From: Eutypa lata
Taxonomy: Eukaryota; Ascomycota; Sordariomycetes; Xylariales; Diatrypaceae
NCBI GenBank assembly: GCA_022661535.1
Contig: JAKULF010000012.1
Span: 930,001-994,000, forward strand
Direction of reading: 5' to 3'
DNA: 64,000 nucleotides
This document shows positions 47,901-56,615 of the stretch, piece by piece. The notes beneath the pieces were generated by a model. That model saw nothing but the letters and a program-made list of their open reading frames with translations, did no database searches and had not been told where the DNA came from. The stretch's first letter is position 1. Each line of letters opens with the position of its first letter. Position numbers and translations under genes: made by a program.

Positions 47901-49712
47901 ATCGAGCTGAAAGCCATCTCAGCGCAGCCAGTTGTCGTCATACAATCTACGAGTCTCCCTCAATCTTCGGTCATGGTTTTAGAGGGAGAGCGGCAGGTCT
48001 TCTCCATCACCCTTTGCAACCTCTCTTCCACTACCCCCGCAGACTTGCTGCTCTTCTCATTCCAGGACTCTACTCAAGGGCCGCTCCAAACTGCGCTGTC
48101 GCATAGAGATGCGACTCCCATCGAGCTATACGAATACGAACTTATTCTAGCAAAGAAGCAAGCGCTGCGGCTCCGGAAAGTCAGCGACGCTAAGCGATAT
48201 ATCGCCCCCGGAGGCACGGCTACGTTCGAATTCGAGATCCTCGGGAAGCCCGGCCTGACGAATGGCACCGTCCAGATCGACTACGCCTACCTCGGTGTTC
48301 CCCAAGCGGACGTCACCGGGCTGTTCCACACGAGGCAGGTCTGTCTCGACCTCACCATCACCGTCAATGCCAGCATCGAGTTAGTGAGAGCGGATATCCT
48401 ACCCATACAAGGTGCCATATCCAGTTCGTTATGGAGCCGCTCGTCTTCATCATCATCTTCAACTTCATCACCATTAGAGCCACCGCAGCCGGAATCGGAC
48501 GAAGTGCTAGCCAACGACGCCCAGTGCCTACTGCTGATGGACCTCCGCAACGCCTGGCCCAGCGACATGGCAGTGCGGTTCGAGACGAGCGAGGGCATCG
48601 TCGCCGAGGAGCACATCCTCCCCGGGAACACGAACCGGGTGATCCTGCCGATCCCCCGCGTGTACCTGGCAGACCCGCACGGCTCGATCCCTGCCCTGAA
48701 CCCGTCGCGCCAGCGCCAGTTCGTCGTCAGCAGCAGCCGCATCACGCCCGAGGTCGAGCGCGCCAACCGCGAGGCCTTCTGGTACCGCGAGCGCATCCTC
48801 GCGTCCCTGGCCGCCGACGCCTCGTGGCGGACGCTCTCGGCGGGCGGCGGCGCGGGCGGTCCGCCCCGGAAGGGCACCCTCGAGCTGCGCGGCCTTCGCC
48901 TTACGCCCCGCATGATCGATGCGGTTAAGATCGATGAGGTGGGCATTGAGATCTCGGTCGAGAGTAGTAGTAGTAGTGGTGGTAGTCCGACAACATCGTC
49001 GACAATACCATCGTCATCGACAACAACGGATACGGAAGAATCAGAGCCTCACACGACGACAGCGGCGGTTCCAAACGCCGCTACTACTACTACCGATAAC
49101 ATCAACTACAGCACGAACTACAGCAGCAACAACACCACGACCAAGAACACCATATACGTCGACGACTTCGCCCGGATCCGCGTCCGCGTCACGAACCGCA
49201 CCGACCAGCCCATCTACCCGACCATCCGGATCATGCCCTCGCTGGGCCGGCGACCGCCCTTAGGTAATGGTGCCGTCTCGACCCTCGACCTCACGCGCAA
49301 GCTCGCGTGGAACGGCACGCTGCAGCGGCACCTCCCGCTCCTCGCGGCGCGGTCCAGCACCGATGTCGTGCTCGGCGTCACGGCGCTCTGTCGCGGCGAG
49401 TTCGAGGTCGCGGCTAGTGTGGAGGAGACGAGGCTTTGGATGCCGGTGGTGTTGGGTGGTGATGGTGTTAGTGATGGGAAGAGTAAAAGGGGCAAGGATG
49501 GTGGGGTGGGAGATGAGGTAGAAGAAGAAGAGGAAGGGGAAGAGACGCAGAAGAAGCGCAGGGAAAGAGAGATGGAGAGGGAGAGGGCCAGGGCTAGGAA
49601 AGAGAGAGAGGATACTAAGGCTATGATGGATGCTGTCCTCGGCGCTAAGGAGAGGCGCATATGGCATTCGAGGTATCCGTGTCTGGTGAGCGTCAGGGAT
49701 CCCCCTCCATGA
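44974..49712 (+). CDS. TRS120: TRAPPII complex subunit Trs120 (TRAPPC9/HypA homologue)
   Basis: Two exons (44974-45139, 45226-49712) separated by an 86-nt GT-AG intron with a GCTAAC branch site encode 1550 residues. The N-terminus (LLPIAPARVRALVLPVGQIK, then RDRFETFLTRL) and the NMFSPLAFPDGAIFYDL segment straddling the intron are Trs120 hallmarks. The RATILVGSLYLQAGRWSDAL helical repeat segment (about residue 355) and the later ASH/immunoglobulin-like beta domains (KVAVERTLVTGEAAKFRITL, NPYDIDVEIESIKLD) follow in the expected order. Trs120 is specific to TRAPPII, the exchange factor for Ypt31/32 (Rab11) at the late Golgi. It corresponds to Aspergillus HypA, needed for hyphal morphogenesis. 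Ser/Thr- and Asn-rich loops (48450-48480, 48960-49150) and an acidic/Arg-Glu-rich coiled tail (49500-49640) enlarge the C-terminus beyond the yeast protein. Confidence 0.94.
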
Positions 49713-50970
49713 CCGATGTTGAACCAACCGCCTAGCCGCGTGGCCGCTGTGGTTTGATGGGAGGAGGGAGAATGAGGTTGGAGGTGCAGATGCGGATGCG
49801 GATAGGGGCGGGTGCAAAGCCGGATAGGGGTAAGGGTAGAGACAGGAAATAGGAGGTTGTGGGTGACAGGGGTGGAAAGCTAGGTAGATGTACGTACGTA
49901 CCACGTACGTGCGTATGTATGTATGGTATGGCATGGTATGGTATGGTATGGTATGTAAGCGTGTGTTTATGTGTGTATGTGTAGATTAGTTAGGTAGGCA
50001 GGCAGGTAGGGTAGATGATGTGGTAGAAGTATAACCAGATGAAAGATTAAGATGAAGTAGGTGAAGATGATGATATATGGTGATGAGCGAGAGAGGTTTT
50101 ATAGCGTATGTGTGTGCGTGATCGTAGAGGAATGTATGCATGCATGCATGGATTGATGATGATGATGGGTGAATGAGTGAGTGAGTGTGTAAGTGAGGGA
50201 GGGAGTTTCATGCTGGGGTAAGAAATGCGGGAGATCGCTAAGGTCAGACGGGATAAGCAATAGTGATTATGGGTAGGTAGAAGGGTAATGGTGTTTAGTT
50301 GGTTGTTGTATCGAATAATTAAGGAATTATACTGTTTGCTTGCTTGAGTCGGGAGATGGGTGCTCAACGAGAATAGCTGTTACTTAGAAAAGGTGTTACT
50401 ACATATCAATATACAGTATTATTACAACCTATGAATAAGAAGAAAAGAATATCTACGGAGATGAGAGCTTAATCGTCCAAGTACAAGTTCACAATGCTTA
50501 AGCTCTCTGCGCTATATCCGTCATCATTTATTTAAACAGTTACACACAACCTCTAACGAAGTTGATTCCTCACAAGGGAAATAAGACAAAATAATAAGAG
50601 AAGGGCTATCCGTATCTATTAATATATTAATAGAGGTCAAAACAGCTTGCTATGTATTGTTGGTTGGCTGTATGAATTGATATAATTACCTGCTGTGCCT
50701 CATTCATGGCTTGAGGTATGAAACAGTCAGATAATAGTTACGACATATAGCTTTTCCTTTGACGTGCCTAATCTTAAGTTGAAATAAACCAACATGCAAA
50801 CTAATGCTCCTATAATCACAAAAGTCAACTTGCTCCTCAGGCAAATGACCCTCACCGAAGCCAATTGCGACCCGCCAGACAGGGACTACCATGCTTACCA
50901 TATACGGATTGGATCCCCGGCTAGTTATACATCCAACTGCCACCCTCTTTACGTACGCTACGTCTTAGAA
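49713..50970. other. Intergenic downstream of TRS120
   Basis: The 3' flank holds tandem GGTAT/GTAT repeats (49905-49957), TAGGTAGGCAGGCAGGTAGG near 49990-50010, GATGAT and GAGTGAGT runs (50155-50190), then AT-rich sequence. No gene was seen. Confidence 0.5.
49915..49957. repeat. GTAT / GGTAT short tandem repeats
   Basis: GTAT units pass into five to six GGTAT-type units (one GGCAT variant) downstream of TRS120. Confidence 0.8.
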
Positions 50971-50978
50971 TGGAAATT

Positions 50979-51757
50979 AACCTTTAATAATAGAAGTATT
51001 TATTGCGAAACAACCCGAGGAGGACCTTGTTGTGGCTCCAAGCGATTTCTGGAGTGAGGAACTGCTATTGAAGATCGAGGAAATTGCCAGAATGACGAGT
51101 AAGCTTTGTAGAACTGATTCGACGATGATGATTATGTCCACGAACGATCAATCCGAGTCTGATATAACGAAGCGTTTTAAAGAGTTGTAGGTAGATCGAT
51201 TTGTTGAAAGTCGTAGAGGGGACAGCTTCGTGTGTGGAACCACCTCCTCGGGATCCAGAAGAGGCTGAAAGTTTATGTTTAATTCAAATATGTGGAGAAC
51301 GGCGGGACGGCCCGCACTGCGGAACGGAAGGGCTATTGTTATACAACTTGACAACTTACAGACAGGGACGTCCGCTCAATGCGGCATAAGCTTCGTTGGA
51401 TGGACCTGCATCTTGGAGGCATGTTTATCGCCTTATGCGGTGCCCGGGCGCACCGTGCGATCGTGGACTGTATTGTTGGCAAGACTCGGGCGGTAGAAAG
51501 CATTGCAAACTTTTAGCCTCTAGGCCATCATCTAAGGAGCCTCGTCAGGTTGGTACAGGGGAGGGGTAAGTTGGAGACACATGATGGATGATGTGCCGCA
51601 GGATATTCGTATGCAGTTATACGCCGAGGAGCAACAGCACCTAGACCGTAAACGGAAGAGGCAAGACTCATCCGGGAGGCCAGCCTCCACCCATGGTTAT
51701 CAACAACGCTGGGTTCCGGACGCGAAGGCTTTTCTCGATCAGTATATAATATCCTAG
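50979..51757 (+). pseudogene. Broken gene of a fungal Cys/Trp-motif protein family of unknown function
   Basis: Coding-like blocks follow in the same order on the plus strand but in different frames. They are about 50979-51190 (QPEEDLVVAPSDFWSEELL, ends in a stop), 51201-51390 (VEPPPRDPEEAESLCLIQIC), and, in the same frame after one TAA, RCPGAPCDRGLYCWQDSGGR. Then in another frame comes HHLRSLVRLVQGRGKLETHD (about 51526-51585), and in a third, MMDDVPQDIRMQLYAEEQQH (51581 on). The last three blocks resemble a conserved fungal module of the form CxxxPC-x2-GPYCWxDPxGKKHYKL / HHLxxLI / DDVPxxIRxxLYAEEQQ that I recall from unnamed fungal proteins. One stop and at least two frameshifts make it non-functional. 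The family assignment is from memory. Confidence 0.55.
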
Positions 51758-52374
51758 AATATCGTGATACGTTCATTTAATTGTACCGGTTCATCAATAG
51801 AGATCCCCGCTGACCTATACAGGGGTTTAAGTCAAGCTCGGCAAGTAAAGTAGTTAAGTTAACATGGGCGAGGTGATAAACCTGGGTCGGCCAACACCGT
51901 TGATTGGCGCTCTGGTCGATCCGTAGAGAATTAGGTTCAACCGGGTATAACGTACGGTGCGGGTGGAACAGCTGACGCTTGCAGCTATCCTATCATCTGT
52001 GAGCTGCTTTTCCCCTTGTCTGCTTGTAGCTTACCATAAATCATTTGATGCATCATGGCTAGCTGGGCGGGGGCTAGTCTAGATTCGGAGCCGTCGGGGT
52101 CAAGGCAGAGGCTGTGCAGCTTTGGAAAGCTCGATATTGAGAAGACAGGCCGCTGACAGGCTGAGCGATTCGATTTGGGCGAACTTTCATCCGATAACAT
52201 TGTTCAGTAGGTCCTGGAGTCTCATGGCCCACATCCATGGATTCCCCTTTCCCTCTCCACCTTTCCTCTCCAGTTTGACGATAATCCTCAGGTGCTTGAA
52301 ATAAGCGTAACCGTTCGTGCTACAACTTTATATATTCTGAGAAACATCACAAAATTCCGTTTACATTTCCTTAA
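51758..52374. other. Upstream region of the NLR-like locus
   Basis: No gene was seen. The final 100 bases (TATATATTCTG near 52330) should hold the core promoter of the locus that follows. Confidence 0.4.
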
Positions 52375-53436
52375 ATGGGAAGACTCAAGAAGCTGTTCAA
52401 GGGAAAAGGGAAGGAAAATGGGGCCATCTCGGATACAATCGTAGATAACCAAAGCCAAGCAACGAACAAACCCACATCATCTTCACCCCAACCAAACTTA
52501 AACTTAGCTAGTCCGTCTCTTGCGAGTTCCGGGCACGTTCCACAATTCCCGGACGGCATTAAGGTGTGGCACGATTGTCCCGACGCTACACTTGACATCT
52601 GCTTCGTCCACGGTTTAACTGGCGACCGAGACACCACATGGACTGTTCGCGAAGGAGCGGCAGCATGGCCACCGAACCTTCTCCCAACCTACCTCCCGAA
52701 AGCTCGCCTGCTCACCTTTGGCTACGATGCATATGTCGTACGAAAGAAAACGGTAGCATCAGGTAACCGGCTGCGTAATCATGCGACTAACCTTCTTGCC
52801 GACCTTGCGAACGAAAGAGCGTTACCGGACGCGTCTCAGCGTAAAATCATCTTCGTTGCTCATAGCTTGGGCGGTCTTGTCTGTAAACAAGCTGTTTTGC
52901 AATCACGAAACAATCCCGAAAAGCATCTCCGTGATATATTTGATTCGGTAATCGCGATCGCATTTATGGGAACGCCTCATAGAGGGGCGTGGGTGGCGGA
53001 CTGGAGTAAAATACCGGCTCACGCTTTGGGGCTTATAAAGTCTACCAATAAGTCAATCCTAGCAATACTGGAATCGAACAACCAGCTGCTTGACTCTATT
53101 CAAGACATGTTCTGGTCGACGGTTCGAGAGCGTCGTGAGAGCGGTAAACAGCTCGAAGTTACATGCTTTTTCGAAGAGCTTCCTTTCCCCGGTGTGGGGA
53201 AGGTTGTGTCTGAGAGCTCCGCGACACAGGATGGTTATACAGCAGTTAGTATTCACGCGAACCATAGCGACATGGTCAAGTTCGGGTCTATAGAAGATAA
53301 TGGTTTTAAGAGACTACTTGGGGACTTGACTAGGTGGGAAAAGCAGGTCCCGCCAGTCCCAAGCAGCCAACAAATTGTGAGAGGAGCTGTATCGAAGTAC
53401 GGAGCAATCATTGACTCTGCTAATACAGTAGGATAG
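52375..53436 (+). CDS. NLR-like locus, module 1: alpha/beta-hydrolase (PGAP1/DUF676-type lipase-like) domain
   Basis: A frame of 353 codons from ATG 52375 to TAG 53434-53436. The N-terminus is basic and disordered (MGRLKKLFKGKGKENG). The hydrolase domain begins DICFVHGLTGDRDTTWT (oxyanion region), has the nucleophile elbow VAHSLGGLVCKQA (Ser about residue 165), then MGTPHRGAWVADW and the late histidine in IHANHSDMVKFGS, so Ser and His of a catalytic triad are visible. This domain is a known N-terminal effector of fungal STAND/NLR proteins, where NB-ARC follows directly. Here the same frame continues into the NB-ARC ORF after a single TAG. A 48-nt candidate intron (53389-53436) would remove it in phase, with a good CTAAT branch site but a weak GTATCG donor. 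Confidence 0.82.
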   Translation: MGRLKKLFKGKGKENGAISDTIVDNQSQATNKPTSSSPQPNLNLASPSLASSGHVPQFPDGIKVWHDCPDATLDICFVHGLTGDRDTTWTVREGAAAWPPNLLPTYLPKARLLTFGYDAYVVRKKTVASGNRLRNHATNLLADLANERALPDASQRKIIFVAHSLGGLVCKQAVLQSRNNPEKHLRDIFDSVIAIAFMGTPHRGAWVADWSKIPAHALGLIKSTNKSILAILESNNQLLDSIQDMFWSTVRERRESGKQLEVTCFFEELPFPGVGKVVSESSATQDGYTAVSIHANHSDMVKFGSIEDNGFKRLLGDLTRWEKQVPPVPSSQQIVRGAVSKYGAIIDSANTVG

Positions 53437-54744
53437 GTGAAGCAGCACTACGCCGTCCCGCTCGAGACTGTGGCGAGTTACACTCAACGAGACGAGTTAT
53501 GGAAGGAACTTGAGGAAAAGTTACGGATACGACATGAGATGGCCAGTGTCCCATTTGCTGTTGCTATTCACGGGTTGGGCGGCGCTGGGAAATCCCAGCT
53601 AGCACTCAAGTACGCTGAGTCCCATCGAAATCAATACAACCCCATTCTATGGATTGATGCGACAGATGAGGAGGCGGCACGATCTAGCTTCCAGAGATGT
53701 GCTGCGGAACTTGGGCTGTCCCAAGACCAGACCGAAAAGCAAGACCCGGCTCTTGCCAACTCAGGGGCAGTCCAGGCGGTGCTCCGATGGCTCCGCGACC
53801 GAACACAGGCGGAGAGTGAATGGCTAGTTGTGATTGACAATGCTGATGATATCGGTTGGGGGATCAAACAGGTAATGCCAAAAGGGCAACGAGGAAGCAT
53901 AATCATCACTAGCCAAGATGAACTGAGCCCGAAGCTAGTTACAGCAGGTTGTGAACGCGTTCGGGTCGATGTTATGTCATTATTAGAAGCGACGACACTT
54001 CTTCTCCAGCATCTGCCTTGGAATATAGACTCGGCTACCAGTAACATTCAACAGGACTGTGAAGAGTTAGTACAAAACCTTGGATGCCTACCCCTCGCTA
54101 TCGACCTCGCCGGCGCCTATATCGGCAACGACCCCGATCCGGATCATGCCATTATGCAATATCTATCCGACTTTGCTATGCACCGCGATGAGCTCCTCCA
54201 AATGGATAATTTTCGGGGATTGTTGCCTACGGAAAAGACGGTTTGGACGGTGTGGGACAAGACCCTTCAAAAAATCACAAACGACTATGTGGATCTACAG
54301 CCGGTTCTGCTTTTAACATTTCTTGCGCACTTCAAAGGTACTATTATCCAGGAGGAGATGTTCCGTCTCGCAGCTATGGGTTCGTGGTTACGCCTTGGCA
54401 AATTGATCAAAAAGCTACCTGCTGAGCTACGAAAGATTTTAGCAGTCCATGACGAGAAATGGGACAGCTTCCTATATCGGCGGAATCGTGATATACTAGT
54501 CCGCTACAGTCTGCTGCAGCGAGTTGACAGTGATTGGCCTGGTGTAACCATGCACGGGCTGGTTCAGTGGAGGACAATGCAGAGTGGCCAAAGCCAGCAA
54601 TGGCCGTTGTCATACCTCGCTTTTATAACGGCAGCGTGCCGTCAAACGATAGAGGAAAAAGAGCAGCCGGAGTTCCGTCGGCATATAATAGTACATATCC
54701 CAGATATTCATGATATCGTTGATAAGAGTATAGATATAGGATAG
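53437..54744 (+). CDS. NLR-like locus, module 2: NB-ARC ATPase/oligomerisation domain
   Basis: The frame runs on from module 1 without shift for 435 codons to TAG 54742-54744. The P-loop is HGLGGAGKSQLALKYA (about 53569-53616), Walker B is EWLVVIDNADD, the sensor-like segment is GSIIITSQDE, and the GLPL-type motif is LGCLPLAIDLAGAYIG. This is the NB-ARC order. STAND ATPases of this type switch by nucleotide exchange and oligomerise their N-terminal effector when the C-terminal repeats sense a ligand. In fungi they act in non-self recognition and incompatibility. If translated separately, the first in-frame ATG is at 53540. The end of the module (FRRHIIVHIPDIHDIVD) is the usual linker to TPR repeats, so the repeats belong with it. 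Confidence 0.85.
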   Translation: MKQHYAVPLETVASYTQRDELWKELEEKLRIRHEMASVPFAVAIHGLGGAGKSQLALKYAESHRNQYNPILWIDATDEEAARSSFQRCAAELGLSQDQTEKQDPALANSGAVQAVLRWLRDRTQAESEWLVVIDNADDIGWGIKQVMPKGQRGSIIITSQDELSPKLVTAGCERVRVDVMSLLEATTLLLQHLPWNIDSATSNIQQDCEELVQNLGCLPLAIDLAGAYIGNDPDPDHAIMQYLSDFAMHRDELLQMDNFRGLLPTEKTVWTVWDKTLQKITNDYVDLQPVLLLTFLAHFKGTIIQEEMFRLAAMGSWLRLGKLIKKLPAELRKILAVHDEKWDSFLYRRNRDILVRYSLLQRVDSDWPGVTMHGLVQWRTMQSGQSQQWPLSYLAFITAACRQTIEEKEQPEFRRHIIVHIPDIHDIVDKSIDIG

Positions 54745-55562
54745 ACGAAGCACTTGTTATGAACATAACAGGTCGAGTTTATAATGGCGAAGGCCGGTGG
54801 ATAGAAGCCGAGCAGCTGTTTATGCAGGCGATGGAGATTCACAAAACGAAGCTCGGAGCGGATCATCCCGATACGTTGATTAGTATGGCTAACCTGGCTT
54901 CGACGTACCAGAAACAAGGACGGTGGGAAGAAGCTAAGCAGCTAAAGGTGCAGGTGATGGAGATTCGCAAAACGAAGCTCGGAGCGGATCATCCCGATAC
55001 GTTGCTTAGTATGGGCAACTTGGCTTTAACGTATTGGAATCAGGGACGGTGGGAAGAAGCTGAGCAGCTGGAGGTGCAAGTAATGGAGATTCGCAAAACG
55101 AAGCTCGGAGCGGATCATCCCGATACGTTGATTAGTATGACTAACCTGGCTTCGACGTACCAGAAACAAGGACGGTGGGAAGAAGCTAAGCAGCTAAAGG
55201 TGCAGGTGATGGAGATGAGCAAAACGAAGCTCGGAGCGGATCATCCCGATACGTTGATTAGTATGGCTAATCTGGCTTTGACGTATAGAAATCAGGGACG
55301 GTGGGAAGAAGCCGAGCAATTAGGTGTACAGGTGATGGGGATTCGCAAAACGAAGCTTGGGGTAAATCATCCCGATACGTTGCTTAGTATGAACAACCTG
55401 GCATTTATGTGGAAATCTCAAGGCCGTATTACTGATGCTATCAAATTGATGGAGCAGTGTGTTCAGGCGCGTATCCGAGTTCTACCAGCTAGACATCCGC
55501 ATATTACATCGTCACTCTCTACCTTGAATCGTTGGCGGGCGGAAAACCCGCACCGATCTTAA
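54726..55562 (+). CDS. NLR-like locus, module 3: kinesin-light-chain-type TPR repeats
   Basis: This frame lies +2 relative to module 2 and is open from 54726, with its first ATG at 54759, to TAA 55560-55562. The 267 codons from the ATG contain five 42-residue TPR units of the type NQGRWEEAEQLEVQVMEIRK + LGADHPDTLISMANLA, and a sixth diverged unit (SQGRITDAIKLMEQCV) that ends the array. Such repeats form the ligand-sensing part of fungal NB-ARC-TPR proteins. The frame break sits in TATAGATATAGGATAG, a run of short TA-containing repeats, so a slippage indel is plausible. No good intron restores frame: the only phase-compatible GT-AG (54677-54744) has a poor donor and would delete the conserved linker. 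Confidence 0.82.
   Translation, partial: EYRYRIDEALVMNITGRVYNGEGRWIEAEQLFMQAMEIHKTKLGADHPDTLISMANLASTYQKQGRWEEAKQLKVQVMEIRKTKLGADHPDTLLSMGNLALTYWNQGRWEEAEQLEVQVMEIRKTKLGADHPDTLISMTNLASTYQKQGRWEEAKQLKVQVMEMSKTKLGADHPDTLISMANLALTYRNQGRWEEAEQLGVQVMGIRKTKLGVNHPDTLLSMNNLAFMWKSQGRITDAIKLMEQCVQARIRVLPARHPHITSSLSTLNRWRAENPHRS
54804..55433 (+). repeat. Tandem 126-bp TPR-coding repeats with a 252-bp higher-order unit
   Basis: Five coding units of 126 bp follow head to tail. Units 1-2 and 3-4 form a 252-bp period: 54845-54967 and 55097-55219 differ at only one or a few bases (for example GCT/ACT before AACCTGGC). The fifth unit is more diverged. This points to recent duplication or gene conversion in the repeat domain. 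Confidence 0.88.
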
Positions 55563-56615
55563 ACCAAGCCATATCGTCACAGGTCTGGTCCATCCTTTCT
55601 TCTTTGACTTTGAAATAGACTGCAATTAGACTTAATACGTTTTATTGCGAATATCTTGATTCGTTTATACATAGGTATACATAGTTAGATAGTTAAGCTG
55701 TAGTTAATAAAAAGGGGAGGTTTTTAGCGCTCGGGAGCGGGTAATAAGCGACTTTAGCGCCAAGGACGAACCCCCCCAAGGTTCAGTTCAGTTAACCCCA
55801 TGCATTTCCCTCCCCTCGTCATTTTCTACGATTGGCTACCGAACACATCTCGTATCAGTGGGGTCGAAACACGTATGTATGTATGCTTGGTAAGTACATA
55901 TGTACGACGTATCAATAATACATTTGAAGTGTCGGTAGGGCTGTGGTACTTTTACTTACCACACGTACGTACCTGGAGGGACCCTTGGCGTCATCCCAGT
56001 TCCACCCTAAACTACCTACCTACGTAAGGTACTTACGTACGGATCTTCAAAATGTTTGATATTCTCCCTCCTCTTCCATCTTTTCATGTCCATTCAGGTA
56101 TCGTTCGATATATGAAATGATTGTTCCCATGCCACATTTTTCCCAAGAGGCGACGTGACTACACAGCATTTACGCATTGAGTCCGATGGGAGCGACATCA
56201 AGGTGATAGTAGATATCCTAGAGAGTCTCTCGGGAGGCCTCCAAGGAGAAACGGAATTACCGACCTGCCGAGAAACGACGATCGAATCATTCCCACGAGC
56301 TTGTCGGTGAGCAGGCAAGCCCATTTCGGTCTTATACGAGAATATACGAGAATTAGGAACACCATAATTGTCGAATAAGTGACCACTTTTTTTTTTAATC
56401 CTCTCGCTAGAATTGCGATTAGACTCAGCGGAACAGACCAAAGCTGGAAGAAAAGAGCACAGACGTCAGACGGAGGAGACAACCCACCCAGGCGGATTAA
56501 GAGAAAGAAAAGGACGAAGTCGACAACGACAACGACGAGGGGAAGAAGAAAGAGCCGCAGAAGAGGAAGGCCAAAAACAGCGGAAGAAGGAAGAAGAAGA
56601 AGAAGATAACGAGAC
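55563..56615. other. Intergenic, purine-rich before the next gene
   Basis: No gene was seen. AT-rich sequence with TACCTACCTACGTAAGG-type blocks (55990-56035) passes into a 200-bp strongly purine-rich leader (56410-56612, GAAGAAGAAG runs) ending at the next start codon. Frames on either strand here are low-complexity. Confidence 0.5.

Noticed and set aside
48287..48946. 219-codon minus-strand ORF inside TRS120
   Set aside because: A GC-rich third-position shadow of the TRS120 frame, with no independent start context or domain.
54677..54744. 68-nt GT-AG interval that would restore frame between NB-ARC and TPR
   Set aside because: The donor GTCGGC is poor, and it would remove the HIPDIHD linker typical of NB-ARC-TPR proteins. 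An indel is more likely, though RNA data could overturn this.
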